Source: Kocuria marina
GTDB lineage: Bacteria; Actinomycetota; Actinomycetes; Actinomycetales; Micrococcaceae
Reading direction: 5' to 3'
Assembly (NCBI RefSeq): GCF_000786655.1
Contig: NZ_JROM01000019.1
Coordinates: 1-33,825 of the forward strand
DNA: 33,825 bases
This document shows positions 1-6,098 of the stretch, piece after piece. The notes below the pieces were generated by a model, which searched no databases, was not told the origin of the DNA, and saw only the letters and a list, made by a program, of their open reading frames with translations. Made by a program: the position numbers and the translations under genes. The stretch's first letter is position 1. Each line of letters starts with the position of its first letter.

Positions 1-2
1 GG

Positions 3-683
3 TGCACGGTTCACCGGCTCATGAGGGCGGCGGGTCTGCGCGGGATCATTCGCGCCAAGGGCCCGCGCACCACGGTGGCCGGCACCGGACCGGAGACCCG
101 CCCGGACCTGGTGGAACGATCTTTCACCGCCGCTGCCCCGGACCGGCTGTGGGTCGCCGACATCACGTATTGCAGAACGTTCGCCGGCTGGGTCTACGCC
201 GCCTTCGTCATCGATGTGTTCTCCCGGCGGGTGGTGGGGTGGCAGCTGTCGACCTCGTTGCGCACGGACCTGGCTCTGGACGCTCTCGAGATGGGGTTGT
301 GGACCCGCTCCCACGACGGCCATGACACCAGCGGTGTGGTCCATCACAGCGACAAAGGCGTTCAGTATGTCGCCGTGCGCTACACCCAGCGCCTGGCCGA
401 GGCGGGGGCGGTGGCCTCGGTGGGATCCACCGGCGATTCGTACGACAATGCCCTCGCTGAGGCGTTCAACTCGCTGTTCAAGGCCGAACTGATCCGCAAC
501 AAGGGCCCCTGGAAGTCGATCGACGACCTGGAGATCGCGGTGGCCGAGTACGTCGACTGGTTCAATCACCGGCGCCTGCACGGAGAGATCGGGCTCGTGC
601 CCCCGATCGAGTTCGAAGACGCCTACTATCGTCACCACACCGCCCCGGCGACCGCCGGAGCGGCACTACCAAGCCTCCACTGA
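3..683 (+). CDS. IS3-family transposase OrfB, 5' end cut by window edge
   Basis: This is the integrase-core (DDE) half of an IS3-family transposase. It cuts and joins the insertion sequence ends. The reading frame is open from the first complete codon (CTVHRLMRAAGLRG), which matches the HTH_21 segment that normally precedes the core, so the true start lies left of the window. The catalytic triad is visible: Asp in VADITY, Asp in HHSDKGVQY and Glu in NALAEAFN. The closing WFNHRRLHGEIG motif is typical. The frame ends with TGA at 681-683. OrfB of this family is usually made by frameshifting from OrfA, which is not in the window. It converges with the rep gene, about 100 bases away. I could not define the terminal inverted repeat because the left end is missing. 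Confidence 0.9.
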   Translation, partial: CTVHRLMRAAGLRGIIRAKGPRTTVAGTGPETRPDLVERSFTAAAPDRLWVADITYCRTFAGWVYAAFVIDVFSRRVVGWQLSTSLRTDLALDALEMGLWTRSHDGHDTSGVVHHSDKGVQYVAVRYTQRLAEAGAVASVGSTGDSYDNALAEAFNSLFKAELIRNKGPWKSIDDLEIAVAEYVDWFNHRRLHGEIGLVPPIEFEDAYYRHHTAPATAGAALPSLH

Positions 684-734
684 ACCCGTCACGGGACACA
701 CCGCCGTTGACCGCGCCCCTGACCGACCCACCTA

Positions 735-771
735 ACGGTTGCGAAAACACCAGCGGCACTGGGGCAACCGT
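735..771. terminator. Hairpin between transposase and rep ends
   Basis: ACGGTTGC (735-742) and GCAACCGT (764-771) are perfect 8-base inverted repeats with a 21-base interior that can itself pair in part (CCAG with CTGG). The hairpin lies just past the stop codons of two convergent genes. It could act as a terminator for rep on the minus strand, or be part of the IS right end. There is no clear T-run. Confidence 0.4.
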
Positions 772-787
772 CCCGGCCTTCGCCTTG

Positions 788-2443
788 TCAGTAGACGATG
801 TAGCCGGGGAACCGTGCTGACCACCGGGAGTCGCCAGCGACTCGAGTGACTTCGTAAGAGACGGCGGTCAAGTGTGTGAAGCGCAGTCCGTGGATTTCTC
901 CAACACGGGCCCCAACTTCAGTGACGTGCAGTTCTCGCCCACCCAGCGCAGCACCGTGGAGCGATCCGTCCTTGACTGTCTCCCAGTAGTCGGAGGCGGT
1001 CGTGAAAGACCAGTACCCGGAGCCAGTGGGATGATCCTCCAGGTAGTCCAGAGGCACCCAGAGAGTGAGGCCGCGGTGCTCAGGGAGGAGCCGATCCCGG
1101 AAGTCGGGGTCTGGTTCTCCAGGCAGGACGCCTTCGGGCCACTGGTAGGCGGGTTCACTCGTCACGGGGGCATCCTCTTCATCGGCAGGTCCGGGGGGCA
1201 CTTCCACACTAGGGGCGGGGGCGGGGTACACCGCGGGGGCGGAACCAATACCTGTTGCTTGGAGAACTTCACCCTCCTCGACGGGGCTGCCAGCGGGTGT
1301 GATGGGTTCGCTTTTCAACCAGGCCATCACGGTGCGTGTAGTACGCCCTACGGCCTCGGCGATGGCCCGGTAGGTCGCCCCCGCCGCCCGCAACTGCACC
1401 GCTAGAGTCCGCAGCTGCCCCACACGGCGGGTGCGGGCCTGACGGGCCTGGGCGGCGTTGTCTGCCGCCGCACGCGCCTTGGCCTCGGTCCTGGCCTTCC
1501 CGCCGCGGCGGCCCATCCGCGCTAGATACTCGTGTGCAGCATCGGAACCACTGGTAGAGGTGGGGCGTCCCTTGCCGGCGTTGACCTGACGGACGGCCGA
1601 GCGCGCCAGACAGGCGACCTCGCTATCGGTCAGAGGGTGGGGCAGCTGGGCGTTGAGCGCCCTGGCGTGGGCGATCGAGGCGGCCTCCGTCGGGGTCTGG
1701 TGGCGGGCCTGCCGCTGGTCCCACAGCCACCGGCGGGTGGCGCGGAAGATAGCGGTGTTGCGCCCCACCTCCGTGGCGGTGTCCACTACCGGGACCCGCG
1801 GGATGCCGGCTCGCCCCAGCAAGGCCGTGCCCGGGTCCCAGGCTGACGCGGCGGGTCCATCAATAGCCTCGTCGTGGAACGGGTCAATGTACTCGGCCAT
1901 GTGCGCCTTGAGATCCCCCAAAGACCACGGGCTGGCTCTGCGACCCCACCACACACGCCCGGCCGGGAACTCAGCAGCCGGGTTGCGCACCAAATAACGG
2001 GTGAAGCACGGGTCCCCATCGACTAGCCGGTCCAGGGCCCGCTGCACCGCCTCCGCGTAGCGGATCGGCCACGGCCGAGCGCCCTCGCCCCGGTAGACCG
2101 GTTCGATGGCCCACCCGGCCTGAGCATGACCAGTGGCCGGGTTCTCGATGATCCACGTCGGTTCCGGCACGGCCGGGTGCATCAGGTTCAACAACGCGGC
2201 CTCGTCATCGACGTCCACGACGAGGAAGTTCAACCAATCGGCCGGGTTGAGCTGGATGAACGCGAAGTCACCAGCAGGCCGCCCACGGTTCGGGAACGCC
2301 TGCGACTTGGTTTGACCGCACCGGAAGTACTCGATCCGGTGGTGCTCAAGGAACCGGCGGGCCGGGGTCTCGGGGCAAAAAAGAACAACATCCATCAAGG
2401 CAGGGTCCACTTGTGGACGCGCCTCAGGTACACTAGGAGACAT
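788..2443 (-). CDS. Plasmid replication initiator (replicase/PriCT family Rep)
   Basis: This is a theta-type plasmid initiator of the pAL5000/ColE2-like replicase family, thought to bind the origin and prime replication. Acidic primase-like residues sit in FLVVDVDDE (about 73-81), followed by NPATGHAQAGWAI (101-113), LVRNP (151-155) and SPWSLGDL (171-178), the usual order for this family. A PriCT-like helical segment follows at about 225-290 (VGRNTAIFRATRRWLWD). Residues 345-372 form a helix-turn-helix (ATYRAIAEAVGRTTRTVMAWL). The start at 2443 has AGGGGA five bases upstream. The last 110 or so residues after a Pro-rich linker are aromatic-rich and not a part of Rep that I recognise. Upstream lie hairpins and a ribbon-helix-helix gene on the same strand, probably co-transcribed. 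The family call is firm; the replication mode is inferred from it. Confidence 0.9.
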   Translation of the reverse strand: MSPSVPEARPQVDPALMDVVLFCPETPARRFLEHHRIEYFRCGQTKSQAFPNRGRPAGDFAFIQLNPADWLNFLVVDVDDEAALLNLMHPAVPEPTWIIENPATGHAQAGWAIEPVYRGEGARPWPIRYAEAVQRALDRLVDGDPCFTRYLVRNPAAEFPAGRVWWGRRASPWSLGDLKAHMAEYIDPFHDEAIDGPAASAWDPGTALLGRAGIPRVPVVDTATEVGRNTAIFRATRRWLWDQRQARHQTPTEAASIAHARALNAQLPHPLTDSEVACLARSAVRQVNAGKGRPTSTSGSDAAHEYLARMGRRGGKARTEAKARAAADNAAQARQARTRRVGQLRTLAVQLRAAGATYRAIAEAVGRTTRTVMAWLKSEPITPAGSPVEEGEVLQATGIGSAPAVYPAPAPSVEVPPGPADEEDAPVTSEPAYQWPEGVLPGEPDPDFRDRLLPEHRGLTLWVPLDYLEDHPTGSGYWSFTTASDYWETVKDGSLHGAALGGRELHVTEVGARVGEIHGLRFTHLTAVSYEVTRVAGDSRWSARFPGYIVY

Positions 2444-2499
2444 AACAGTCCCCTGATATTGGATTCATGACAGGTTCCGATTCAGTTAGCTGTTGAAAC

Positions 2500-2531
2500 G
2501 GCTGTCGCGAGTTTGGCGACCTGAGACAGCC
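2500..2531. repeat. Inverted repeat upstream of rep
   Basis: GGCTGTC (2500-2506) is mirrored by GACAGCC (2525-2531), and inside it GTCGC (2504-2508) is mirrored by GCGAC (2516-2520). The two pairings share bases and so are alternatives. The element lies about 60 bases upstream of the rep start and could be part of the rep leader, a Rep binding site or the replication origin. Confidence 0.4.
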
Positions 2532-2541
2532 AAATGACTTC

Positions 2542-2569
2542 GACGGCCCGCCCTGCCAGGCGGGTCGTC
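2542..2569 (-). terminator. Strong hairpin after the RHH gene
   Basis: GACGGCCCGCC (2542-2552) pairs with GGCGGGTCGTC (2559-2569) over 11 positions, one of them a G-T wobble, around a six-base loop. It begins seven bases after the stop of the minus-strand ribbon-helix-helix gene. It may be a terminator or attenuator that uncouples that gene from rep. There is no long T-run, so an origin structure is also possible. Confidence 0.5.
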
Positions 2570-2575
2570 AGTCGT

Positions 2576-2848
2576 TTAAGCGGAATTAGCCAGCGGTAGG
2601 CGCGGCTCCTCCCTATTGTCAAGCTTGTTGGGTCGTCCCGCATCGCGGTCGATCAAGGCGCCGATGTACTCGGCCATGCTGAGTCCCGTTCGACGAGACG
2701 CTTCGACGGCCGCACGATGCTGCTCAGGAGACACGCGCGTAGACAACGCCACTTTGTGTCCTTGCAGCTTCGGCTGCTGGTACTCAGTCATGAAGCCATC
2801 GTCGCATACTGCAACCGCAACCGGTAGCAGTATGGGGTGTGTCTCCAT
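2576..2848 (-). CDS. Ribbon-helix-helix (CopG/MobC-like) protein
   Basis: This small basic protein has the pattern of a ribbon-helix-helix DNA binder: a beta strand (HKVALSTRVS) followed by helices EQHRAAVEASRRTG and SMAEYIGALIDRD. Such proteins on plasmids repress copy-number or partition genes or act as relaxase accessories. Position directly upstream of rep, on the same strand and about 130 bases away, favours copy control. The longest start at 2848 has AAGGGGG 11 bases upstream. An internal ATG at 2791 would give a 71-residue protein starting MTEYQQPKLQ, just before the domain. An 8-base inverted repeat (2805-2834) lies between the two starts and would be a sensible operator if the shorter start is used. 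Fold call fairly firm, role inferred. Confidence 0.7.
   Translation of the reverse strand: METHPILLPVAVAVCDDGFMTEYQQPKLQGHKVALSTRVSPEQHRAAVEASRRTGLSMAEYIGALIDRDAGRPNKLDNREEPRLPLANSA
2805..2834. promoter_or_regulatory. Inverted repeat, possible RHH operator
   Basis: CATACTGC (2805-2812) and GCAGTATG (2827-2834) are perfect inverted repeats. They sit 14 bases upstream of the internal ATG of the ribbon-helix-helix gene. RHH proteins commonly bind such repeats to repress themselves; that this is the case here is inference. Confidence 0.35.
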
Positions 2849-2878
2849 AATTTTCTTGCCCCCTTGTTTCTGAAACTT

Positions 2879-2900
2879 GACGCAGTAAAGACGCAGTGAA
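2879..2900. repeat. Tandem 11-base direct repeat
   Basis: GACGCAGTAAA (2879-2889) is followed immediately by GACGCAGTGAA (2890-2900), one mismatch. The pair lies in the divergent region between the RHH gene and the ImmA cassette. Two copies could be a regulator site or a minimal iteron array; too few copies to decide. Confidence 0.45.
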
Positions 2901-2939
2901 GGCTCCCGCCTAGGTGTATCGCATCAATCATACAGTCTT

Positions 2940-2968
2940 TTGAACATGTTCAACTTAAACATGTTCAA
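2940..2968. promoter_or_regulatory. Tandem palindromic operator upstream of ImmA/XRE cassette
   Basis: TTGAACATGTTCAA (2940-2953) is a perfect 14-base palindrome. A second copy, TTAAACATGTTCAA (2955-2968), has one mismatch. Their centres are 15 bases apart, so two dimers could bind on nearly one helix face and a half turn. The first gene of the cassette starts at 2990. An extended copy of the same palindrome recurs at 5521-5536, just beyond the cassette. The obvious ligand is the cassette's own XRE-type regulator, which is an inference from position. Confidence 0.75.
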
Positions 2969-2989
2969 GTTCCAGGTAGCCTTGGGGGC

Positions 2990-3445
2990 ATGTTTTGGCT
3001 AGGGGGAACTGTTTCCCGTTCCGACTCAGATGTGCTGGCTGAACTGCCGGACCGTCTCACCTGGGAAGGTCTTCATCTGGAGGTGCAGCGTCGGCACGGC
3101 AAGCCCATCCACATCGCGCCGGCGCCGGCGGGGTTGGGTCAGGACGTCACGGGGCTGTGGTTGGAGAAGGCTGAGCGGTCCTGGATCTTCCATGCTGCCG
3201 GGGAGAGCGAGCTGCTGCGCCGGCACGTGATCCTGCACGAGTACGGACACATCCTCCTCATGCACGGTGGATGCGAGCTGACGTTGGGCAACGCCTTCGC
3301 CCACATCGGAGGTTCCCGGCGGATCAAGACCCTTCTCGGGCGTTCCTCGACCTGGACGACCCAGGAGATTGCCGCAGAGAACGCCGCTACGCGGCTGGCC
3401 GCCCGGCTGACCCAGCAGGTGAATCCTCTGCTCGAGGCCTTCTGA
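2990..3445 (+). CDS. ImmA/IrrE-like zinc metallopeptidase
   Basis: The protein carries the zinc peptidase motif HEYGH (about residues 83-87) within RRHVILHEYGHILLMH, the signature of the ImmA/IrrE (Peptidase_M78-like) family. Members such as ImmA of ICEBs1 cleave a partner XRE repressor to release conjugation or phage genes; others act with damage regulators. At about 151 residues it is close to the usual single-domain length. The stop overlaps the next start (TGATG at 3443-3447), so it is the first gene of a translationally coupled operon that ends in an XRE-type gene, its likely target. A poor ribosome site precedes ATG 2990; GTG at 3032 is an alternative. Tandem palindromes lie 22-50 bases upstream. 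Family call firm; cleavage of the XRE partner is inference. Confidence 0.8.
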   Translation: MFWLGGTVSRSDSDVLAELPDRLTWEGLHLEVQRRHGKPIHIAPAPAGLGQDVTGLWLEKAERSWIFHAAGESELLRRHVILHEYGHILLMHGGCELTLGNAFAHIGGSRRIKTLLGRSSTWTTQEIAAENAATRLAARLTQQVNPLLEAF

Positions 3446-4446
3446 TGAGCCTCGGAGCGGGATTGAGTCTGCTCAAGGCCGTGGCGTGCATCTTCGCCGC
3501 CGTGGCAGTGCTCATTCGTCTGCCACGAGTAGCGCAGCGACGCCGAGTGGACTTCGTCTGGGTGGGCACAGTGTTGGCAGCCCTGGCCTTTTCGGCCAAC
3601 GGGGTCATGATTCCCGAACGGACCGTGGATGCGTGGCTGGGCGGGGAGAACGTCTTCCACCTGGTGCGCAACCTGCTCGCCCTCAGCGCCGTGTGGTGCC
3701 TGCGGGCGGCTCTCGTCCAGTCCCTGCAGCGCAGGGACTGGAGCCGGTCGCGGACACTGCGGGAGGCCGCCATAGGTGGCGCCTTGCTGATGGGACTGAC
3801 GGCAGCGTTCTTCTCGATCGACCGGAGCCCGACCTCGGGAGCGTTCATCCCGGACCACCTCGCCCAGGGCGGCACCCTGGTCTACACGCTGCTCATCATG
3901 GTGATGGGAGCCTGGAACGCCGCCGATGTCGCCCGTGTCGCCTTCCGGGAACTCACCCTGCGCCAGCCGGGGCACGACCGCCTGCTGTGGCCGAGCCTGC
4001 TCGGCCTGGGCGTAGGCGGTTCTCTGCTCGTGCTCGGCTGCACGCTCGAGGCCGGCTACGCGCTCCTGGGGTATTCCGGCGCGTGGGATCCTGTAGCTGT
4101 GGCCCTGCGGGCCTCGTTCGGTCCGGTCTTCCTGCCCGGGGCCGTGCTGGTGTGCTTGGCCGTGGCGTGGCTGGGTCTCTACGCCCAAGGCCGGCGACTG
4201 AAGATGGGTCTGCGCATGGACATCCTGAGGATCGCCCCGGTGTGGGCCCACCTCGGGGCGGACCGGTGGAGCCCTGGTGGGCGCCCTCCGGGTTGGCGCA
4301 GCGCTCTGTCGACCGATCCTCAGCAGGTTCTCTACAGTGCCGTCATTGCCGTCGAAGACGCCCTGCGGGCAGAGAACATGGGTCTGTCGGAAAAGCAACG
4401 GTGTGCCCTTCAGGCCGCCGAGAGGAGATTTGAACTCACATCATGA
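3445..4446 (+). CDS. Seven-TM DUF6545/MAB_1171c-like membrane protein
   Basis: This protein of about 333 residues has roughly seven hydrophobic segments over its first 250 residues, for example LLKAVACIFAAVAVLI near the N-terminus and LLGLGVGGSLLVLGCTL later. A cytosolic C-terminal tail follows, with QQVLYSAVIAVEDALR, which resembles the conserved tail motif of the MAB_1171c/DUF6545 group. That group is annotated as putative transporter or receptor without proven function. The ATG at 3445 overlaps the upstream stop, and the gene's own stop overlaps the next start (ATGA, 4443-4446). The setting between a metallopeptidase and a PAP2-like protein recurs, to my knowledge, in other actinobacteria. 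A role as membrane sensor for the downstream regulator is speculative. Confidence 0.7.
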   Translation: MSLGAGLSLLKAVACIFAAVAVLIRLPRVAQRRRVDFVWVGTVLAALAFSANGVMIPERTVDAWLGGENVFHLVRNLLALSAVWCLRAALVQSLQRRDWSRSRTLREAAIGGALLMGLTAAFFSIDRSPTSGAFIPDHLAQGGTLVYTLLIMVMGAWNAADVARVAFRELTLRQPGHDRLLWPSLLGLGVGGSLLVLGCTLEAGYALLGYSGAWDPVAVALRASFGPVFLPGAVLVCLAVAWLGLYAQGRRLKMGLRMDILRIAPVWAHLGADRWSPGGRPPGWRSALSTDPQQVLYSAVIAVEDALRAENMGLSEKQRCALQAAERRFELTS

Positions 4447-5036
4447 GCACCTCGATCGTCGTCCCCCGCTGGGAGAGAACCGCCACGGAAGCCTTCCAGC
4501 CTCCGGTACTGCTGGCGGCGCTGCTCATCGCGCTGCCCTGGGGGGCGAACCCAACTGCGGCCTCGCTGTGGTGGGGAATCAGCGCGGCCCTCATTGTGTG
4601 TGGCATTCCGTTGGCTGCGGTCCTCCTGTTGGTGCGTCGAGGGGTCCTCACCGACCATCACGTGAGCGTGAAGGAGCACCGCCGCCCGGTGATGGCCGGA
4701 GTACTGGTGCTGGTCCTCAGCTACCTCACGGCGACGATCCTGCTGCAGGGACCGATCGAGATCGTGGCGCTGCTCGTGGCCACGTTCCTGGCCGGGCTGG
4801 TGATCGCTGTGGTGAGCCCGTGGTGGAAGATCTCCGGGCACGGCATGATGATGGGCGGAACTATTGTTGCCCTGACAACATCCTGGGGTGTGGTCGGGCT
4901 CCTGTTTGTTCCGGTGGGCCTGGCGGTGTGCTGGAGCCGCATTCGGCTCCAGGACCACACCGGTCCGCAGGTGATTTCAGGCTTCATCTACGGACTGGCC
5001 TTCCTGGGCGGCATCTACGCCTGGATTGTGACATGA
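4443..5036 (+). CDS. PAP2-superfamily-like membrane protein
   Basis: This multi-pass protein of 197 residues has several hydrophobic helices. It shows two phosphatidic-acid-phosphatase-2 motifs: KISGHGM (about 129-135), with the SGH signature, and SRIRLQDHTGPQVISG (165-180), with the Arg and His of the third motif. The first motif (KX6RP) is compressed to KEHRRP, so phosphatase activity is uncertain. PAP2 enzymes dephosphorylate lipid phosphates or undecaprenyl diphosphate at the membrane. It sits in the ImmA/7-TM/XRE operon with ATGA overlap upstream and ATGA overlap downstream. It may process a lipid-linked signal or simply stabilise a membrane complex; both ideas are inference. Confidence 0.7.
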   Translation: MSTSIVVPRWERTATEAFQPPVLLAALLIALPWGANPTAASLWWGISAALIVCGIPLAAVLLLVRRGVLTDHHVSVKEHRRPVMAGVLVLVLSYLTATILLQGPIEIVALLVATFLAGLVIAVVSPWWKISGHGMMMGGTIVALTTSWGVVGLLFVPVGLAVCWSRIRLQDHTGPQVISGFIYGLAFLGGIYAWIVT

Positions 5037-5047
5037 GGAGCGGAAAA

Positions 5048-5470
5048 GTGGCAGACGAGGACCGCCGGCGCTCAGCCGAGATCTTGGCCGACAAGATCAA
5101 CCTGCTGCTGGACACCCTGCGCACCGAAGCCAGCGAAACATACGACTTCACCACGATCCAGCAAGGCCTCAAAGACCGCGGCGTGGCGATCTCCCGTACG
5201 AAATGGCACTACCTGAAAACAGCCGACATCCGGGTGCGCCCCGACGAGAAACTGCTCCGGGCACTGGGGGAGGTGTTTGGCGTGGACCCCCGATACCTCG
5301 TTCAGGAGGACGGCCCGCTGCCGCAGCAGGTCGAGCAGGAGCTGGCCACGGTCCGGGCCCTTCGACGAGCCGAGGTCCGCAATTTTGCCGCCCGAGCCCT
5401 TGGGCAGATCGACCCCGAAGGCCTTCAGGCGATTCTCGAGGTCATCGAGAAGGACCAGCGCGAGCGGTAG
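5048..5470 (+). CDS. XRE-family-like transcriptional regulator
   Basis: The product is about 140 residues with an N-terminal DNA-binding region: TYDFTTIQQGLKDRGVAISRTKWHYLKTADIRVRPDEKLLRALGEVFGVDPRYL in pattern, an expanded helix-turn-helix of XRE type ending in the usual 'FGVDPRYLV' segment. The C-terminal third (ATVRALRRAEVRNFAARAL onward) is helical and probably dimerises. AGGAG six to seven bases upstream supports GTG 5048; ATG 5033, overlapping the previous stop, would add five residues. It closes the ImmA/7-TM/PAP2 operon. It is the natural candidate for binding TTGAACATGTTCAA at both ends of the operon and for being cleaved by the ImmA-like peptidase. Regulator assignment is fairly firm, its regulon inferred. 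Confidence 0.75.
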   Translation: MADEDRRRSAEILADKINLLLDTLRTEASETYDFTTIQQGLKDRGVAISRTKWHYLKTADIRVRPDEKLLRALGEVFGVDPRYLVQEDGPLPQQVEQELATVRALRRAEVRNFAARALGQIDPEGLQAILEVIEKDQRER

Positions 5471-5520
5471 AACGTGCCGTACAGCATTTGAGCCCTAGCC
5501 GGACTGCCCGTAGGATCTAT

Positions 5521-5536
5521 GTTGAACATGTTCAAC
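5521..5536. promoter_or_regulatory. 16-base perfect palindrome, downstream operator
   Basis: GTTGAACATGTTCAAC is a perfect palindrome and contains the same 14-base core as the operator at 2940. It lies 50 bases after the XRE gene stop. What it controls is unclear: on the plus strand a ribosome site (GAAAGG, 5545-5550) is followed by ATG 5560 but only five codons; on the minus strand it lies just past the ArsR-like gene end. Confidence 0.7.
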
Positions 5537-5559
5537 ATAGTTTCGAAAGGGTGCTCGAC

Positions 5560-5577
5560 ATGGCAAAACATCAATGA
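5560..5577 (+). other. Five-codon ORF behind palindrome and RBS
   Basis: ATG GCA AAA CAT CAA TGA follows GAAAGG with a nine-base spacer, an almost ideal ribosome site. The coding part is only MAKHQ; GTG 5551 would give eight residues. It could be a leader peptide, a signalling remnant, or the stump of a gene lost when the neighbouring ArsR-like gene arrived. Nothing shows that it is translated. Confidence 0.25.
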
Positions 5578-5927
5578 GGGTTGATGCGCGTCTCCCCATC
5601 CGCACCCCGGGCATCCGCCAGGACATACTGCGTGAGAGCCAACAGCAACCTCTCGAGCCGAGCGTGGTTCGCGTAGTACAACATTGGCCGACCACGGCTG
5701 TGCTGCGCCTCCGCCTTCACGGCATCCATAGCCTCTAGCTCGGTCAATTGAGCACCGAGAGTCTGGGCCGGGAGTCCCGTTCGCGCCACCAGCTCCGCAC
5801 GTAGCGCCGGACCCTGCCTGAGGGCATTGATGATCGACAGCCGGACGGTATTGCCGAACACCTTGGCGGCTTCGGCAACAAGATCAGGCTGACCTGCGGG
5901 GCGAACTACGGACGGCACGGAATTCAT
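5571..5927 (-). CDS. ArsR-like winged-helix regulator
   Basis: The core is a winged helix: DLVAEAAKVFGNTVRLSIINAL, then RAELVARTGLPAQTLGAQLTELEAMDAVKAE as the recognition helix and RGRPMLYYANHARLERLL as wing and last helix. This is the layout of ArsR/SmtB-type repressors. No metal-binding Cys pair is evident, so the inducer is unknown. A longer frame reaches 6080, but its first 51 residues are Cys-rich nonsense for this family and would cover the promoter region, so ATG 5927 (118 residues) is preferred. It is divergent from the transfer operon starting at 6099, with a 10-base inverted repeat in between, which makes control of that operon likely. Fold call good, target inferred. Confidence 0.7.
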   Translation of the reverse strand: MNSVPSVVRPAGQPDLVAEAAKVFGNTVRLSIINALRQGPALRAELVARTGLPAQTLGAQLTELEAMDAVKAEAQHSRGRPMLYYANHARLERLLLALTQYVLADARGADGETRINPH

Positions 5928-6006
5928 TGTGTCGCACCCACAACATCTCCCAAGCATCTGACATCGCGCTCCAGACCCGAGGTCCATACCGCAACAGGTC
6001 GAACTT

Positions 6007-6071
6007 GTTTTGACTGCTTTACACAGAAGAAACGTGCTACAACTCTTATATCTGCATAAGACAGTCAAAAC
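6007..6071. promoter_or_regulatory. Inverted repeat in the transfer-operon promoter region
   Basis: GTTTTGACTG (6007-6016) is mirrored exactly by CAGTCAAAAC (6062-6071). The left arm contains TTGACT, a good -35 element, but no ideal -10 lies 17 bases on; TACAAC at 6038 is 22 bases away. The interval is AT-rich compared with its surroundings. It lies between the ArsR-like gene and the transfer operon and probably holds the promoter and operator for the operon. A weak GAACTTGTT (6001-6009) resembles half of the 2940 palindrome. Confidence 0.55.
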
Positions 6072-6098
6072 GATTCGCATCGGGACGAGAGGTGGCTC

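Noticed and set aside
1-120. IS3 terminal inverted repeat and OrfA
   Set aside because: The left end lies outside the window, so neither the repeat nor OrfA can be identified.
3139-4398. 419-codon minus-strand open frame opposite the ImmA/7-TM genes
   Set aside because: Composition rich in Arg, Gln, His and Pro with no domain; the plus strand has the HEYGH motif and membrane helices in a coupled operon.
5928-6080. Upstream extension of the ArsR-like regulator
   Set aside because: The extra 51 residues are Cys-rich, unlike the family, and would cover the inverted repeat and promoter region of the transfer operon.
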